64,000 bases of DNA from Neelides folsomi. Taxonomy: Eukaryota > Arthropoda > Collembola > Neelipleona > Neelidae. Position numbers and translations under genes: made by a program. Within the stretch, counting starts at the first letter, position 1; each line of letters opens with the position of its first letter. The notes beneath the pieces were generated by a model. It made no database searches. It was not told where the DNA came from and saw nothing but the letters and a program-made list of their open reading frames with translations. Of the stretch, positions 48,001 through 62,772 are shown one piece after another. The stretch lies in assembly GCA_034687125.1 (NCBI GenBank), contig JAQGBZ010000032.1:1-64000 (forward strand), written 5' to 3'.

Positions 48001-51000
48001 AAGACACTTTCCCTTGCGTCAATAATGCTTCCAATAGTCACATTATCAAAGTTTTTTGGAGTGATGTACTTATATGAGATTCTTCAAATATTTCTCCAAA
48101 GAAAGAGCCAGGAGAAAAGTAACTAGACGTTGGAGTGAATGGGGGAAAGAGGGGAATGCAATTTTCGCTTTAGATCTCTTGGTCCACGAGACAGGGAATC
48201 ATTTCGATATGGGAAGAATTACTACGGGAAATTGGAACTGGGAGAATTGAAAGAACTGAAAGGAGGAAGAGGGAGAAAAATCTCTGATGAGTAAAGTGCA
48301 CTCACGTGTGAGGAAAATGTCTTTCTGAGAGTTTAATACTCAAAAGGTTCTTCTTCTTCCGCCAGTAAGTTGAGCTTTCGGGGGAGGAAGACGGCGGATG
48401 GGGCGGTGAAATTTCGGGGTTTCGAACCTAAATAAATTTTAAAACTTGGACAAATTGTGAATTCGAGTGTGAAATATCCCATGTGGTTTTCTATTCTCTT
48501 TTTAGGGGAAAAATTCAATATGATTTGAAAATCATTATGATACAATTTATATTTGGCCAGAAGCCTAAATTGAAGTGATTCTCAATATAGATTTGCCATC
48601 TTGGAAGGAGATTGAAGCAAAAGTGAAGTGAAATTGCTCTTCATGTTGATCTTCTTGTAAACCATAATGTGCGTATTTATACCGCAATTTTCAATAATTT
48701 TTCCATCAAATATCAAACAATTTTGGTATAACATATTTGAGTATTTAGGTCAAAACTCAAATTTAAACCCACGGGTGAATCAATTACAGTTAATTCACTA
48801 ATGGCAAAATTTGTATCTTTCAAAATCATCCCATGTGGATCATATTACTATTTCTATTATTACTTTGTCAAATCTGTAGTTTGGTAAATGTGTAATTCAA
48901 ACTATGAGCATAAAAGTAGAAGTAAATTTGGGAAGCTTTTAAGATCTCCCCGATAGCACACCCACCGTTGACAAAAAGGAAGGGTTGGATAAGTAATAGC
49001 TTTAATGGATTGATCTTCCTCGTCGTTGTCGACGGTTGGAGTGGGAAACAAAGGGATTTTCCTCGCCATTCTAACAAGAGACATGTGAGAATAAGTGGAT
49101 GGGCGCTGGATGGGTAAGGTTGCAATTCCAAGTTTTGAAGTGGCTCTTGAATAGGAGAATCTTCTTCGGATGATCTCTTTCCTCCGTCCCCTTCTCCGAC
49201 TGAAAATCGGCGGCCCCTTTGAGGAATCTCCAAAGTCCCACAACTCCGAATTCAAATGTTGGAAAAAGACACTTGAGAGTTGGTCGTTGTCTCCCCCTCT
49301 TTGGTCTGAGAAAGGGGGGACGATGGTTGGGATGAGATAAGCTCGAGACGACCAAAGCCTTCCCTGCCGTCACAACAAATATACATGCAACTTTAAGCTC
49401 ATTTTATGCAATCAAAACAATCGGAGGAAAATAAGAGGATTCCATTCCAACCAAATGCTTTCTTTCAAAACACTACAGTTTGTCTATTGGAAGCCATTCA
49501 AAGGGAATATGTTAGTTTCCACCCATTCAAAATAAACTAAAGACTTAATTTATTTATCTCAAAAAATGTAAGCTCAAATTCCAAAAACTTTGAAAATTAA
49601 CTTTTAAATTAAAAATCAACTGGAGTTTAATTATATAGTTTCTTTCTTTTTTGTAGCCAATTTCTTGATACATTAGCTCTAATTGATGTATAAAATAAAA
49701 TTCCAATTTTCCAAAGAACATGTTAAATAAAAATTATATTAAGTAGAATAACTTTAGTGGTGGCTCTTACCATTACATAAAAATGTATTGATACAAATTG
49801 AGCTTCGCAATGGTTGTCTTGTCGTAATCGAACTTTGTTATTTGTTCAATTGGGGGCTGAGAAATGGATCGAGCATTGTTCGTCCAAAATTGGGGAACTG
49901 TGAAGCTGAGAAAATATTGGTCGAGTGGAATGATGATATATAAAATTGACTAAAGTCATAATGAGGATCTCAGCAGGGAAGGATGAAACGAGGAAAACCG
50001 GAGACAAAACAAACATTCCTCATTCACTCCAATCGACATATTTTCTATAAAAAGGAGTAAATAGTACAAAAGGACTGATAATTACAATTCCTCGATCCAT
50101 TTTATCACCAGAACCCGTGAAACCCTTCGATTTGGTTCTGTATAAAAGGAGCGAGTTCTTGAAAGTGGGCCAAAGGGCAAGGGAGATTAAAGAAAGGAGA
50201 TTCGAAGTGTGCTCACGGAGGCGATAGACGATCAAGTCTCATTATACCTACACCTTCAATGAACGGTATTCCTATGAGGTTGAGAGACATTTGAGGATAT
50301 TTAAGAGGAGAGACGCGATAATGGGGAGCTTCTGATTGGAATTCCGAATTTACCATTTGGATTGAGACGGCGGAGCGAGCAATAATGAGTGGCTCTAATG
50401 AAGAAATGGAGATTCATGGAACAGAATCTCATTTGGAATGCAGGGTGTATGGTCCGAATCCGTTGCCGGGGCACGAGGATCTTTGAACAAAAACCTCTCT
50501 GTATTTTATTCCGCTCCCAGATCCAGGGATTGATAATGGTAATAAGTGAGTAGCGGGGAAATTTCCCTCACTCGAACTGGAATTAATATCAAATATGTAT
50601 TGTATCCGGACGAGACTTGCACACATCTCTGAACCTGAGAGAAGCGCTTTCATTCATTTGGATCTTTGTCCGAGATTACACAACGAGGCTTCTCATTCCA
50701 TATTAATGAGACGCTCACCTGCGCCTCTTCTGCCACGCCGAGTCCTTTCTTCGATCTTAATATCGAGCATGCAATTATCCTAATCCCCTTTTCATTTGAT
50801 TGATGAGACAAATGCGAAGGTTTAATTTCAAGAATTAACCATCCGCATGCCTTCCCATTCCAATTCCCAATTAACTTTCTATCAAAATTGGATCGTCAAG
50901 CGTTAGTATTACATGAATTACATAATGATTTCTTATTTGATTTTCTCTTATAATTCAAAATATCAAAATCAAATAAATTAATAGAATTATGAAACCCTTC

Positions 51001-54000
51001 TTTCTTATATAAAAAACCATTTGAAATTCAATTCTCATAAGTAACATACCTAAGTACTCATTCAATTCTTGTAAGAACATAAACAATGTATAACTCTTAT
51101 TTTGTTCTAATGAACGCAAGTTGACAGGTCTGAATGCAGAACGATCAAACCATAAATACTTGAACACACAAATATGCTTACAAAAGCATTACAAATAAGG
51201 CCTAAATACCTAATGAGAATTTGATTGATTTCATTTGAAAATTTCTGAATGGGTAACAAGATGTTTAATCATTTCCATATGTCGTAATGTGATAAAGACC
51301 CTTCTTCAAATTATTCCAACATTTGAAAGGCGTACAATGGCAATTTTTATAAACGTTCGTGTAGTTGTGTTGCTTTGTAATTCAAAATAAGCTGTTAGCG
51401 CATAAAGAAACTCACTTATTGGAGCACTTACCAGAGGAGAACAGATGAACGGATATTTTTGTACTTATATTTACAACTCCTCCTTATACATTACTCAAAC
51501 ACACATTCGATATATCTCTTTAGATTCATTTCGAAAGACCTCCATCTTTCAAATATAGCCCCAATTGAATAAAAAATTGATAAAGAGGAGGGGGGGAAAA
51601 TAAGCAAAGAATGTGAAATATAATATCGTAATAGTGAAAATGTTCATCATTCATCCATTATGATTATTGAGAAGGGTTCTCCGCCTGCTTAAATGTTGAG
51701 TCCACATTTCTCCTTGGGTTGAGCTAAAGGGCGTAAACACAAAGGGCAAAAGGGTCGTCGCTTCACTCGATCTAATGGAATTCCAAAATGAAAAAGTAGA
51801 CAGTTCAAATTGAGGTGAACTACTTTAAAGTGATATTTTCAATCAGTTTCAAAATATGTCTCATTTGATCCTTTACTTTCCCTTGTACTTATAAAAAAAT
51901 GTTTACTGTTGTTTGTCACCCGAAGAAGAACAAAAATGATAAAAAACACGATTGGGAATAATGCAATGTCTGGTTCAATTATCTTTCATAATTTTAAGCT
52001 CTCAACCTTTCTTTTTAAGACGGTTTGAGAAGATGAAAGTGAGTCGTTGCATCAGAAAGGTGAAATTGAGCGAGAGGGGAATTCTCCATGTTTTCCCCAT
52101 CTGGCCACTCAGGGAGCATTTTCATTTAATCCTCGTTAGTCGTCTTTCATCCCCAAATGTCGATTCACTCTTGAATTGAGGAGATTCCAATCTTCACTCT
52201 CAATTCAATCCTAAGCTTTGTTTCGGCGATCGTTGGATTGTCTGGAAGCGGAGGGATGTCACCGTCCCATGGCTTATTTATTCGTTCCTTTCCTAGTAAG
52301 TAAGTCCCTCTAAGTTCCCTAATGGGAGATGGTCCTCTTGATAAGCAGAGAAACCCACGGGGTCAGGAGCGACCCTGCTTCACCATCCCTCTTCAGATTG
52401 AGACAACGGAACGTCCCCCGCCTCCATGTGGGCGCCCGCTGGGCCAAAGGATGAAAGATGAAACGTCGAGTGGGATATAGAATAATATAGGTGGAAGTGT
52501 ATCAGGCATTGGATCTCGCTCGATCCGACGGATTACTTCACCTTAGTCCCCTTAGTCGGAGTAATGGGTCAGAGGGCCGGAATGGATGATTTGATGCCAG
52601 CAGACGCACCAGCAGCAGATCCTTAAGATTTCTCCGGCGGAATGTCGTAAAGGTGTATTTAAGTTAAGATTCAGCTGTCGAAAGTCACGCCATCCCGGAC
52701 CGACGGTCCGACACTTTTTAACTTATGATTTTCCAAAAAGGAATTCCTTTGTTTCTTCCATATTCTTCTCTGTGTATTCCTCAAAGTGGAGTTTCTTTCT
52801 TATCGGACCAAGTGTGGATCCAACATTTATATCGCGTGAAGAATGAACTTAAAGATAAAACTTCTTCACGCTTGGCCCGACTCGACCACTCTGGAAATAT
52901 TCGTTAGTGGAAATAATTGGTCCTATTAAAGAAAATATAAAAAAAGTCCACAGGGTGCAAATGGAAGCCAAACATGCTTAAAGATCATCATAACCCAGTA
53001 ACATTAAGTCAGAGAGAAAATCAATACTTTCTCACTTCCTTAATTATCCAGTTGAGTTTCAAATTGTCAAATTGAGTCATAGACCGCGCGCGTCCATTCC
53101 TCCCTCCCGTGAAAGGGGTCATAATATACGGGGGGAGTTTAAAAGATTTAAGAGATTTGGTCGTAATAAGGAAATTAAGTGTGAATTAAAGAGAAGGAGG
53201 CGGAATGAACGACGATACCTCCGTTTTATTGCTCGTTAAAAGCTGGAGCTTTGGAGAATCCTCTTGGTAAATTGTCGCTTAAATTCCATTCACCTCTCGC
53301 GGTTGTTGCATACGATGAGGTCTTCTTTTGTCTTCACACCCTCCCAAGGAATGCCAAGTGAATAATGGGAAATGATGGGAAAGTTTTGAATCCGCACATA
53401 AATCCTTCTTTATTTATTAGCCGTCCCCAATTACTCCTCCTTACTCTACATAATGGAATTGAGAGGGTGATTGTCCCGCCTGTATAACTTTTACCACTCC
53501 AATGACGAGGAGGGCAATTGGATTATGAGGACGAGAAATAGGAAACCACCGAGTGAGATCCGACGGGTGGCTCTCATTTTACCTACTTATTTACTTTTAC
53601 AAGTTTTAAGGCCGTTTTCTAGGCCAGCGTCTTTACCTTTATTAAAGGAATGACACTATTGGTATACTTGGGAGATTGTGCAAAGAATCCAAAGGAAAGA
53701 CGTAAGATTAGAAATCCGCGGGACGTATACCTCCACTTTTACAATAATATACAACTCTCATATAAAGTACATGAAAGATTTGTAATATATCTGCCATGGG
53801 TTTGTTGGGCAGACTGGTGAGAAATGGGGCGATGGGCCTTCAAGTCCGGAAAGATTTAAGAGGTTTTCGGACCGTCGTAAAACGCTAAGTAGCCGTTAGG
53901 TGTGACTCCAAAGGTTTATATTTCTTTCTCATAAGGTCCGACGAAGGGTGGGGAGATGGACGGGCCGAAATCTCCCCGTTAACTTCCCTTCCCGGAGAGC

Positions 54001-57000
54001 AGAGCGACAATGAGTGTTTTTGGGGCCCCTGTGGGGGTCCTTCTTCCCTCTACCCCAATAATCATCGTCGTTGGAGGAGCACAATGGAAATATTATGTGA
54101 GCCCTTACTTGTTCCCTTATGCAACAAGGCTAACATCATCTCACACTTGTGGAGCCATTTTTCTCCTCAATGCACACAGACACTTCGTCTTCTCACTTGT
54201 TTGGGGAAATGAGGAAGAGAATCTCAGGGTGGTAATTGGACGATTCCGAACCCGCATTAAGGAGTCAATGGGCAATCAATTCCCGTACACTCTTCGGCGC
54301 TTCACAGTGTGACTCCCCACTTGTGTTTCCAATCCTGTGGAAACGAGTCCATCACTTCAATTCACGCCGCCTTCTTCCATACAATACATTATTCTACAAT
54401 TACTATCCTACTTATATAACACGTTACATAATTTGATATACTTTTTATAAGAAACTCCTTATATGGAAGCTTCCATGTGGAAGTAAAGAGATGGCAAAGT
54501 TTACTTATCTATATAAAATACTAAAGGTCCATTAAGTGAAGCGAAGAAGCGTATAGATTACACAGTAATAGTCCAGACTGCACCGATTTTATGTAATAAT
54601 ACTTACATGGTAGATGGTAACTACAATATCTAATGAATGGACTATAGGAGGGTACAATATGGAATTGAGTAAGAGCTTAAATGGGGGAATAATATGGGAA
54701 TGAACTCAAAGCTCAGCCGGCCTCGGTAGGACAACATTTCCCACAATGAGGATGAACTGATGATGAGCATAAAAAAACTCTCCTGCTGGATAGTTCATTT
54801 GTCCGTGGAAGGAAGGAAGAAGCGATCTTTTCAATCGTTTTTACCTAAAACTCCCAATAGTGGAGGTATGTCGAATTTGGATGGAATGGGAGCTGGTTGT
54901 CGGTGTCAGTGCGCGTTCCGGCAGCGGTTCCCTTTGTGCTCATTCCTGCATTCACAACAATTCACTTATTATTATATTGCCTTTTCTTGTTACGTGGCCA
55001 TTATGAGTTCGCCTCCTCATTATTCCTTTGAGTCCTCCCTTCCTTTTTTCAAAATATCAAAGGGGTTCTTCATCGATTCCAAAAAGGGAGTTTTGCGAAA
55101 AAAGAGTCAAATTCTAAATACATAGACCATCTGCGGTTGCCACTTCAATATCTGTGAACATTTGGTTCAAATGAATGCCCAATAATTTATTTATTTAATT
55201 TTTTTAAAATAAAATATTTATATTTTTTATTACAGATTAACTTATTCTTTTATTTCCTTACATTTGTAACTGTTAACATTAAAAAAATCTCTGTCGATTG
55301 TGAGAAGATTGAAAGATTTTATTTAAGAGAAAATGTCTTGTGATTTGACCAAATAACAACAATGGTTTCCCATAAAGTCTCATTTACTGGACTTTGTAAG
55401 AGGATTTGGTGAGATTATGAGTTTATGACTACCGAAGCTCCTTCACTCCCATCCTTGAGATAATTGAATTTTCACAGAGAGCCTTTAGTTTAAGTAACAA
55501 TAATTGGTTGGAGGCCTTGAATGAAGGGAAGTCTCGAAAATGGGCGTTTCGGCCAGTCCCACTTTTATCCCCCGTCCATCTCATTCACTTACAAATATTC
55601 CCTCATCTTCTTTTCTAATTTAAACAACATATTCAATTTTGTCAAAAGCTCTTCAGAAAATATGACTTTTACCTTCAGTCGTCACATGTCATTATGACCG
55701 CATCTTAATAATATAAATAAATATAATAATACCCTCCTTCTAGACCCATTCTTAACAACAAAGGTTAAGAGTCAGTATAGAATATCATATCCATTATAAC
55801 CCTATTCGTAAGAACATGAGATAAATACACATAATGTAATACCTAAGTAAGTGTATATAATATTTATAGCAGAAAAAGCAATGTCTTAAAATAGTAAAAA
55901 TGACACAAAAGACCTCGCTGTGGTCTCGTCCATTGCGCGTGTGATGTGACAGTTTTTGAACATAAGCCTTGTGAGAGACGGCTGGACAGTTAGGAATTTT
56001 GGTAAAAGGTCAATTCTCTCAAGTTGTAATCTCTGGAAGAGGATGACGAGGAAGGGAAGGAAAATTGTGAAGAGCACTTGAAGGATATAAGGACAAAAGG
56101 ATAGTGGCTGTCAACTGGGAACAGAGCAAATATTCGTCTCCTCCTCACTTTGGGTTCCGATGAGTCGCGGTGAGTTTTGTCGTCGAGTGGATCTCCTCCT
56201 TCAGAAGGCCCTTTGAAGTCAATGAGTGACATCGGTTTGTTTGTGCCAAGTGGAGAGGAAAGGGCGAAGAAATGGCTCCTTCAACTCCACCTAAATAACG
56301 CTTCCATTTGAGCCATTCCTATAAGGAAGCATTGAGAAATCTGTACTTTGACTACCACTAAGCACACACTGTATGACCCTCGGATTAAACTTAATGCTTT
56401 TGTCGGAGAAACTTAATGGGATTCATACACCTTTCTATTTCCATTCATATTTTCCTATCTCTCTCAAAGTCACTCGTTGATTTGTCCTTTTTCCATTTCC
56501 ATCGTCTGAGCTGAAATGAAAGTTGGAATAAATGCAGAACGCACGAACTCAATTCCACCATATAGCATAATAATCAAAAAGAAAATATGCTCAAAATTGA
56601 ACATAATCATTTCATTCATTCAAAGGTGTTTACGTGACGAACAGAATGCATGATTTTAAATTGTAAAAATGAAAAGAAATGACGTAAAAATAAGCCAATC
56701 CAATTTTTCAAAGAATAAAGCAGCTCTCAACCAAAGTCATTTTTCCCATTATGAAATTTCCATCTTTTCCCCCAAATGTGCACGCTGTTTGAAATATCCG
56801 AGGGTTGGAAAACAAATTTCACCTGCCTTTCCGCCGATTAAGACTTGCATTGTCCTCAGGAGGGTCAAACTTATTTGGCCTCTGGAGAGAGAAAGATGAG
56901 TGTGGGGAGCTTAATGGGAATTAGGAGGAAGGACAAAAGAAAAAGAAAAAGGAAAAGTGCAAAAATGAAAAGCTTCCATTTTTCATGGATCGTTTTCCAA

Positions 57001-60000
57001 AATTCTGAGAAGGCGTTTGAATGAGGTTGGAATGGCGCTAATTGAGTTTTTTTTAAATTGCTCCTTGGGTTGAAAAAGGAATCGAGTTTGAATCCAAACC
57101 CCTTTCAACTCGCTGACTGACCCACGCGGGGGGCAAAATGTGATTGGGAAAGAAGAGGACGGGTAGGAACCCTGGGCCGCTCTGCTCTCACCCCTACCAA
57201 GAGAACCCTCACACTTGTGGAGACGTCGTCGTCGAAAACGCGGTTTTCTCTCCTCTTCGCCCTCCAGCCCTCTTTTTTATTTCTCCTTCTCAGTTTCCTC
57301 CTCGAATGAATCGTCACTTTATAAATTATCAGGTTTCACCCATTCGTAAATCATTTGGTCGATAAATGAAGTCCGCCGGCCAACCCAATCCATCATCTTC
57401 CCCTTTCCATACTTGTACTCAAAATTACATTTCGGGCACCCTTGAATAATTAATTTTTAATTTATTCCATTGCTCCAAGCTTGAGGTGTTTCTCCTTTTA
57501 AGAATGACCAAACCCCACCCACCCCTTTTTCCTCCCCATTTCGCCCTTTTTTAAATATTTCACGTCGTCTCACGTCGAATCCGTTATTTACAATACAAAT
57601 AGGTAAAGGTGGGGGAGAAGCTCCAGGCAATGGAAAATATTTGTTTCACCTATTGGAATGTCTAAAATGAATTAATGATTTTCTCTCATGAATTTACCTC
57701 ACACGGACTTAAAAAGATATTATTTCCAGTTCAAATTTTCTCAAATTTTGAAACCTAAGAGGATTGCTATTTGTTACGTGTTTATTTTACACGTTTAAAA
57801 ATAAGGTAAATTAAAATTAAATATATGGATTGAATCAAATATTTTAAATAATATATCAATAATTAATATGAAATATTATGTGTATATTTAACACTTGGTT
57901 TATTTAACCACAAATAACGAGAATGCTGTATTTCCGGACATTATTGAGTTTTTCAAATATATATTTAGTCAGAATGGTGTGACTCGTTCGATTCCTAAAC
58001 TTTGAGAGTTCCATTTGAAAAGAACTTTTTTAACAATTTGGTTCAAGGTATGAAATGGAGTCAAAGCGGAAATTCGTTTTCTCGGAAAAGAGGCATATAA
58101 AGTTTATAAAGGTATAATGGCTGAAGTGGAGATCAATTTGTCTGCTTCATCAAGTGTGAAATAAAGACAAAGGATTGAGCTGAAGAACGACTCAATCGGC
58201 TCGAGCGTTCCTCTGCTCTCCGAGTGAGTTTCAATAATGGCGAACGTCTTGTTCTCCCTATTATTACAATCTTACCTCTCCGTTCCTTCAGTTTTTTTAA
58301 CTTTGACTTCAAACTTCTTATACAATACATGTTGGAACTGCATTGGATGCATGTAAATAATGTTCCAACAGTATCAGGTCTTTTGTAGAAGGAAATCTTT
58401 GAACATTTGGATACAAATCATCTTATTTGTCAAAGTCCAAAGTGCAATGTTGAGTTTTATAATTCTATAGAACAATGCCCGATGCAAGAACAAAGCACTG
58501 CATCTAGAATCATAATTTGTATGGAGTTGGTATACAGAATTGTGCATAGTTGTGTAAATTATACTGTGAATGTGCAATATAAAAACTGTATAGTAAAAAT
58601 GGTTATTTTTCATACACTCAGAATCGAATAAATCGATAGGAGCCCCTCGGCCCCATTAAAAAAGAAGGGGAGACTTCGGGGAGTCGGAAGAGGAGAGAAT
58701 TAGAATAATTGAGGAAAGGAGTTGGGTAATGTGACCATAATGTCCTTTTCGTGTCCCTCAAACCTCTTTTATGACTTTTCCCCTGATGCTCCTCGTGTCT
58801 CGACCCATAATTCCCTCATCTCACTCACAGTCCTCCCTTTTCAAATCATATCAAAAAGTCTTTATGTATGGGATCTACCTACATATGACAAAAATCTAGA
58901 TTCTTTTAGTACATATAACACCGTGTGAAGTTTCCCTTATAAAAAGGCGATATATCCATAAATACTTACTTACTTATGTATGTAGCATATTGGTGATGCA
59001 TATCAAACCTTTTGGTACCAAAAGCGTGGAAAAGCTTTCTGTGGAGTGAGTCAAAAGCAATATAGGCTAATCATTCCAACAATCTCATATAAATTATCGG
59101 TAATGGGCCATGCATTTCATTACCTATTCTTCGAACACAAAAAACTACTTGGTCCATTGACACTTATTATTTCATGATAAACTCACAGGGCATGATTTGA
59201 TACAAGGATAAAATAACTATAAATCGGCTGGGAATATCGTACTTGTATAAGTGTACTTTTTGTACGAGTATAAGTATACCTGTACTTACAGATATATCAC
59301 GGCCTTGTCTTCTAGAATGTTTTGGTTGGATTTAGAAACGAAAGATTATTTTCTGTTTTTGATAAGCGTCAGGTTGACGTGAATCGTCTTTTACCATTTT
59401 CTCCGGTTGAGTCGACCCCGAGTCTGGTGGATGAGATGAAGTGGGTGCGAGAAGGGACGGATTGTACAACCCTTTGGATCCCTCGCTGTTATTCCATATG
59501 AGAATTCGAGCGACTCATTTCCGTCGTGTAATCTCCTCGTGGTTGAGTTGGGAGGATCCACCGTTCGTATCATCATTATCAGTAGGGAAGGCGCGGAGTT
59601 AAAGGGAAACCGATAAAATAAGTTGGGAAAGAAAAACCATAAGAATCACATCAATCTTTGTCAGCCATTAGCCACGAAGGCATCATGCAGTCCATCTCAA
59701 CCCTTCCCTTCTTGCTTTACTTGTACTGAGAAGATCTTGTTCCAATGCCCCATCTGAGACAATGAGACGGAGATCCTCAATCAGGAGCCATTACATTAAA
59801 AATGAACTCCGTGGACTCTCTAATGCTGATTGAAGAGTCGTCAGATGATGGTAATCTCCCCATCGCCTCATCCCCCATCTCAGCCTGGAACAAAAGGAGA
59901 AGATGGAATTAAAGTATTCATAAGGAGCTGCTGGTGAAGATCACGTTCATCTTCTGCGCCTAAGAGTGTGCGAGGTCGTATTGGGAATGTTTTTGAATTT

Positions 60001-62702
60001 CCTAATCCGCTAAGCGATTAAGACATTACAACAACAAAGTACAGTTGATGGCTTCATTTTCCTCTCACAGAAGCCTCAGTTCTTTATTGTATGGAGATTC
60101 AAAAAATCTTTGTGTATCTACGCATAAGAACCAAACTCATTTGGGAAGATTAGAGAGCTAAGCACATGGAGATTTAATTTTTATACACCCATTTGAATGA
60201 GAGTGGCGATGCGTACGTGCTTGTGTTTTGGCTTCTCTCTGCAGCTCCGAATTGAAAGTTTAGTTTTTAAATAATCCTCAAGATCCGATTAGAATGGATG
60301 TGGAAAAGAATTGTAATTGTAAGATTCACTGGCTTTATATGCCAAAGAGAGAGAGAATGAGCCGATTGAAGAGGAATGGAAGATGAGCTTATAGAAAGCG
60401 TAATTCGATTCATCCTTCCTTCAGGTAGTCAGGTTGAGTAGATGCATATTTAAGATAAAGAGATGACCTTTGTGGTACAACAATGGGATTATCCAAATTT
60501 CGACTCTGATCCATTTATCTTATTGAAGGCAGAAGCTTCCAAGTGGAGATCACTTTTTGATCACTTTTTGTTTTGTCGGTCATTTGTCGTTCATATAAGT
60601 ATGACAATTCCCTTTAACTAGTGTGTCACGATTGGACTCTCTGGCTTCTGTACAAGTTGAATGATGAATTACATAATGGGAAATATTTCCCATTCATTTT
60701 TCTAGAATCCAATTAATTAAGGAAATCACATGAATATGAAGTGCGTTCATCCTCATTTACACAAATGTTAAAGAAACGATGCCTAACACAGCTAATAATG
60801 CTTTATATTAAAAAATTCATTTTCTATTTTAAATAATGAAATTTCAGTGACTTTAAAGTACAAATGCATAAGAGCATTTAACATAAGTGCATTATGCATA
60901 TGCCATAGAAGTTGATGGGTAATTGGGTGCATTGTTGTAAGCCAGCAGGTCCGCGTCCTTTCCATTCGAACAAATCCTTCTGCTCTCCAGGAGCGTTTGA
61001 TCTCAAACTGTGAAACAATTAGGTCTGTGATTTACATACGAGAAATTCCTTTCTTCTCATCCTCTTCCATTTCCCTCAATGATGACACGTGTCTTTTGAT
61101 TTCAATAGTATCATGAGGATTTGTTCCTTAAAGATTTAATAAGTTCGTTTCGTGTGTAATAATGCTATATTGATTCTTGAGGAATCTCCCGGCACGCATG
61201 GACGGATTCATAACATTCATAAAACGAATGTGAAGAAGGGGGAGAGTGACGGGTCTTATTGGATCATAGATTATTTCGCACATTCGAGTCCTCAAAGTGC
61301 GTTCAGACTCTCAAATGTCTCCAAAAAAGAATTCCTCTATGATCAATGGGTTGAATTTCTAAAGAAGGCGCAAGGGAGATTTTACAAGCATTATACCTTC
61401 AAGAACTCCTATCTATTATACATATTATTATTATTCTTAAGTAAAGTCGGAAATGTAAAGTCACTCTTACAAGGAAGATTTACATGATTGTTAATAAGCA
61501 AGTTGCACAGACATGGTAAAATATTTAAATATTGAAAAGCACTTAAGCTTATTTGAGCACGATGTGTGTTCTTTTCGTGTGAAAAAAATAAATTAACTAC
61601 TTATTAAGTACCTATAATATTTATCAACGTGCGAATGTTATTTTAAAAGGGCATTGATGTGTAGCAAATAAATACTTACATTCTGCGTATGTATATAAAA
61701 GGTATAAACAATACAGTTAGAGATGATGTATTGCATTAGCCCTAAAGTGAGTGGATTTGTCCAATGGGGAGTCGTGTAGGGAGAGGAACGTGTGTTCAAT
61801 TTTTCCCAGCTTTGAACGTCTTCGTCTGGTGAAGGGTGAGAGTAAGTATAAGGAGAGGAGGATAAATTGCCCTCCACAATAAAGAAGATAAATAGGGGGA
61901 GAAGTCTCGTAAAGGTGAGGATGCAAATATTGTGCCCAGACAGTGTGTCTCTAATGGGAATGTAATGAGGAGATATGAAAAAGGAGAATGTTGGAGAGAA
62001 GTCGCGGGGAGTCAGTGAAATTCCCATAGGTTTGAAAGATAATGGCATTTCAAGTCTGACACTTTCATCTTCCTTAACATCCGTATCTCCGAAATTTGTT
62101 CCCCTGGATCCATTCGAGGGACCACAGAGGAGTTCGCTCCACTTTCAAACTCAGCCCTTTACCTGGACAAGACAACAATACGTCAGGTCTCGTTGGTTCC
62201 GTCGGCTTCCAAATATCAAACTCTTTTCACTCGCGGTCGAATTACTTTCCATTACGCAATTAAACCGTGTCCTTATTTAAGAACACTCACACTTCCCATT
62301 TCTACCTCGAGTAGCTCAGTGGCTCAAAATTGGTTTGTAATTTTGGTTTAAAATTGAACAATAAAGAGAAATGCATTTTTAATACACAAATTTTCAAAAC
62401 TTCAAAACGATATAAATTCTCGATGAATTTAATTAAAATAAATACAAACATAAATGTAAACATTGAAATAAAGCAATAGTTAAGAAGCTGAATATAGCGA
62501 TACAATTTTTATTAATAGGCAAAGGCAATTGCTTCATAATAATAATATGGATAATTTGTGTAATTTAATGAAGATTTTGTTTGATCTTTTAAGCTAAAGA
62601 CAAAAAACGTAATTTTGGGTGGGCAGGAGTGTGGATTGATGAAGTCGGTGTGAAGTGTTCTGTTCACTCATCTTCAATCCTTTTTTCTCATGTCGGGGTT
62701 CT
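48001..62702. other. Gene desert, right half
   Basis: Same character as the left half. Short GC-rich patches occur near 48390, 50365 and 52430. There are perfect palindromes of 14 bp (54463–54476), 16 bp (59009–59024) and 20 bp (60675–60694). Open frames around 48868–49373, 54010–54312, 61152–61487 and 61975–62280 have no recognisable content or matching splice context. I cannot tell long intron from intergenic regulatory DNA. Confidence 0.45.
60675..60694. repeat. 20-bp perfect palindrome
   Basis: aatgggaaatatttcccatt equals its own reverse complement. The core gggaaatatttccc resembles a symmetric Rel-type site, but no factor can be assigned. Confidence 0.9.
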
Positions 62703-62772
62703 ATGAAGCTATGGAGCCTTTCCAAGCTCATTTTCTCTTTTTTCCATCTTTTTCTCACTGTGAATCTAGAGG
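62703..62772 (+). CDS. Candidate signal-peptide exon of a gene running off the right edge
   Basis: Begins with an ATG and encodes about 23 residues typical of a signal peptide: MKLWSLSKL, then an Ile/Phe/Leu core, ending TVNLE. The exon ends in phase 1 at a near-perfect donor (G|GTGAGTAT). A phase-1 intron right after a signal peptide is the commonest arrangement in animal secreted and receptor proteins. No following exon with a convincing join is visible before 64000, so the first intron would exceed 1.2 kb. Without downstream exons or transcript data this stays a candidate; it could be a chance frame. Confidence 0.35.

Noticed and set aside
48868-49373. Three overlapping minus-strand frames of 100–121 codons
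   Set aside because: Simultaneous opening of several frames points to base composition; no domain or splice signals in agreement.
59009-59024. 16-bp palindrome (and a 14-bp one at 54463)
   Set aside because: Palindromes of this length are expected by chance once or a few times in 64 kb.
61283-61294. tRNA box-B-like word (attcgagtcc)
   Set aside because: No matching box A or cloverleaf pairing around it.
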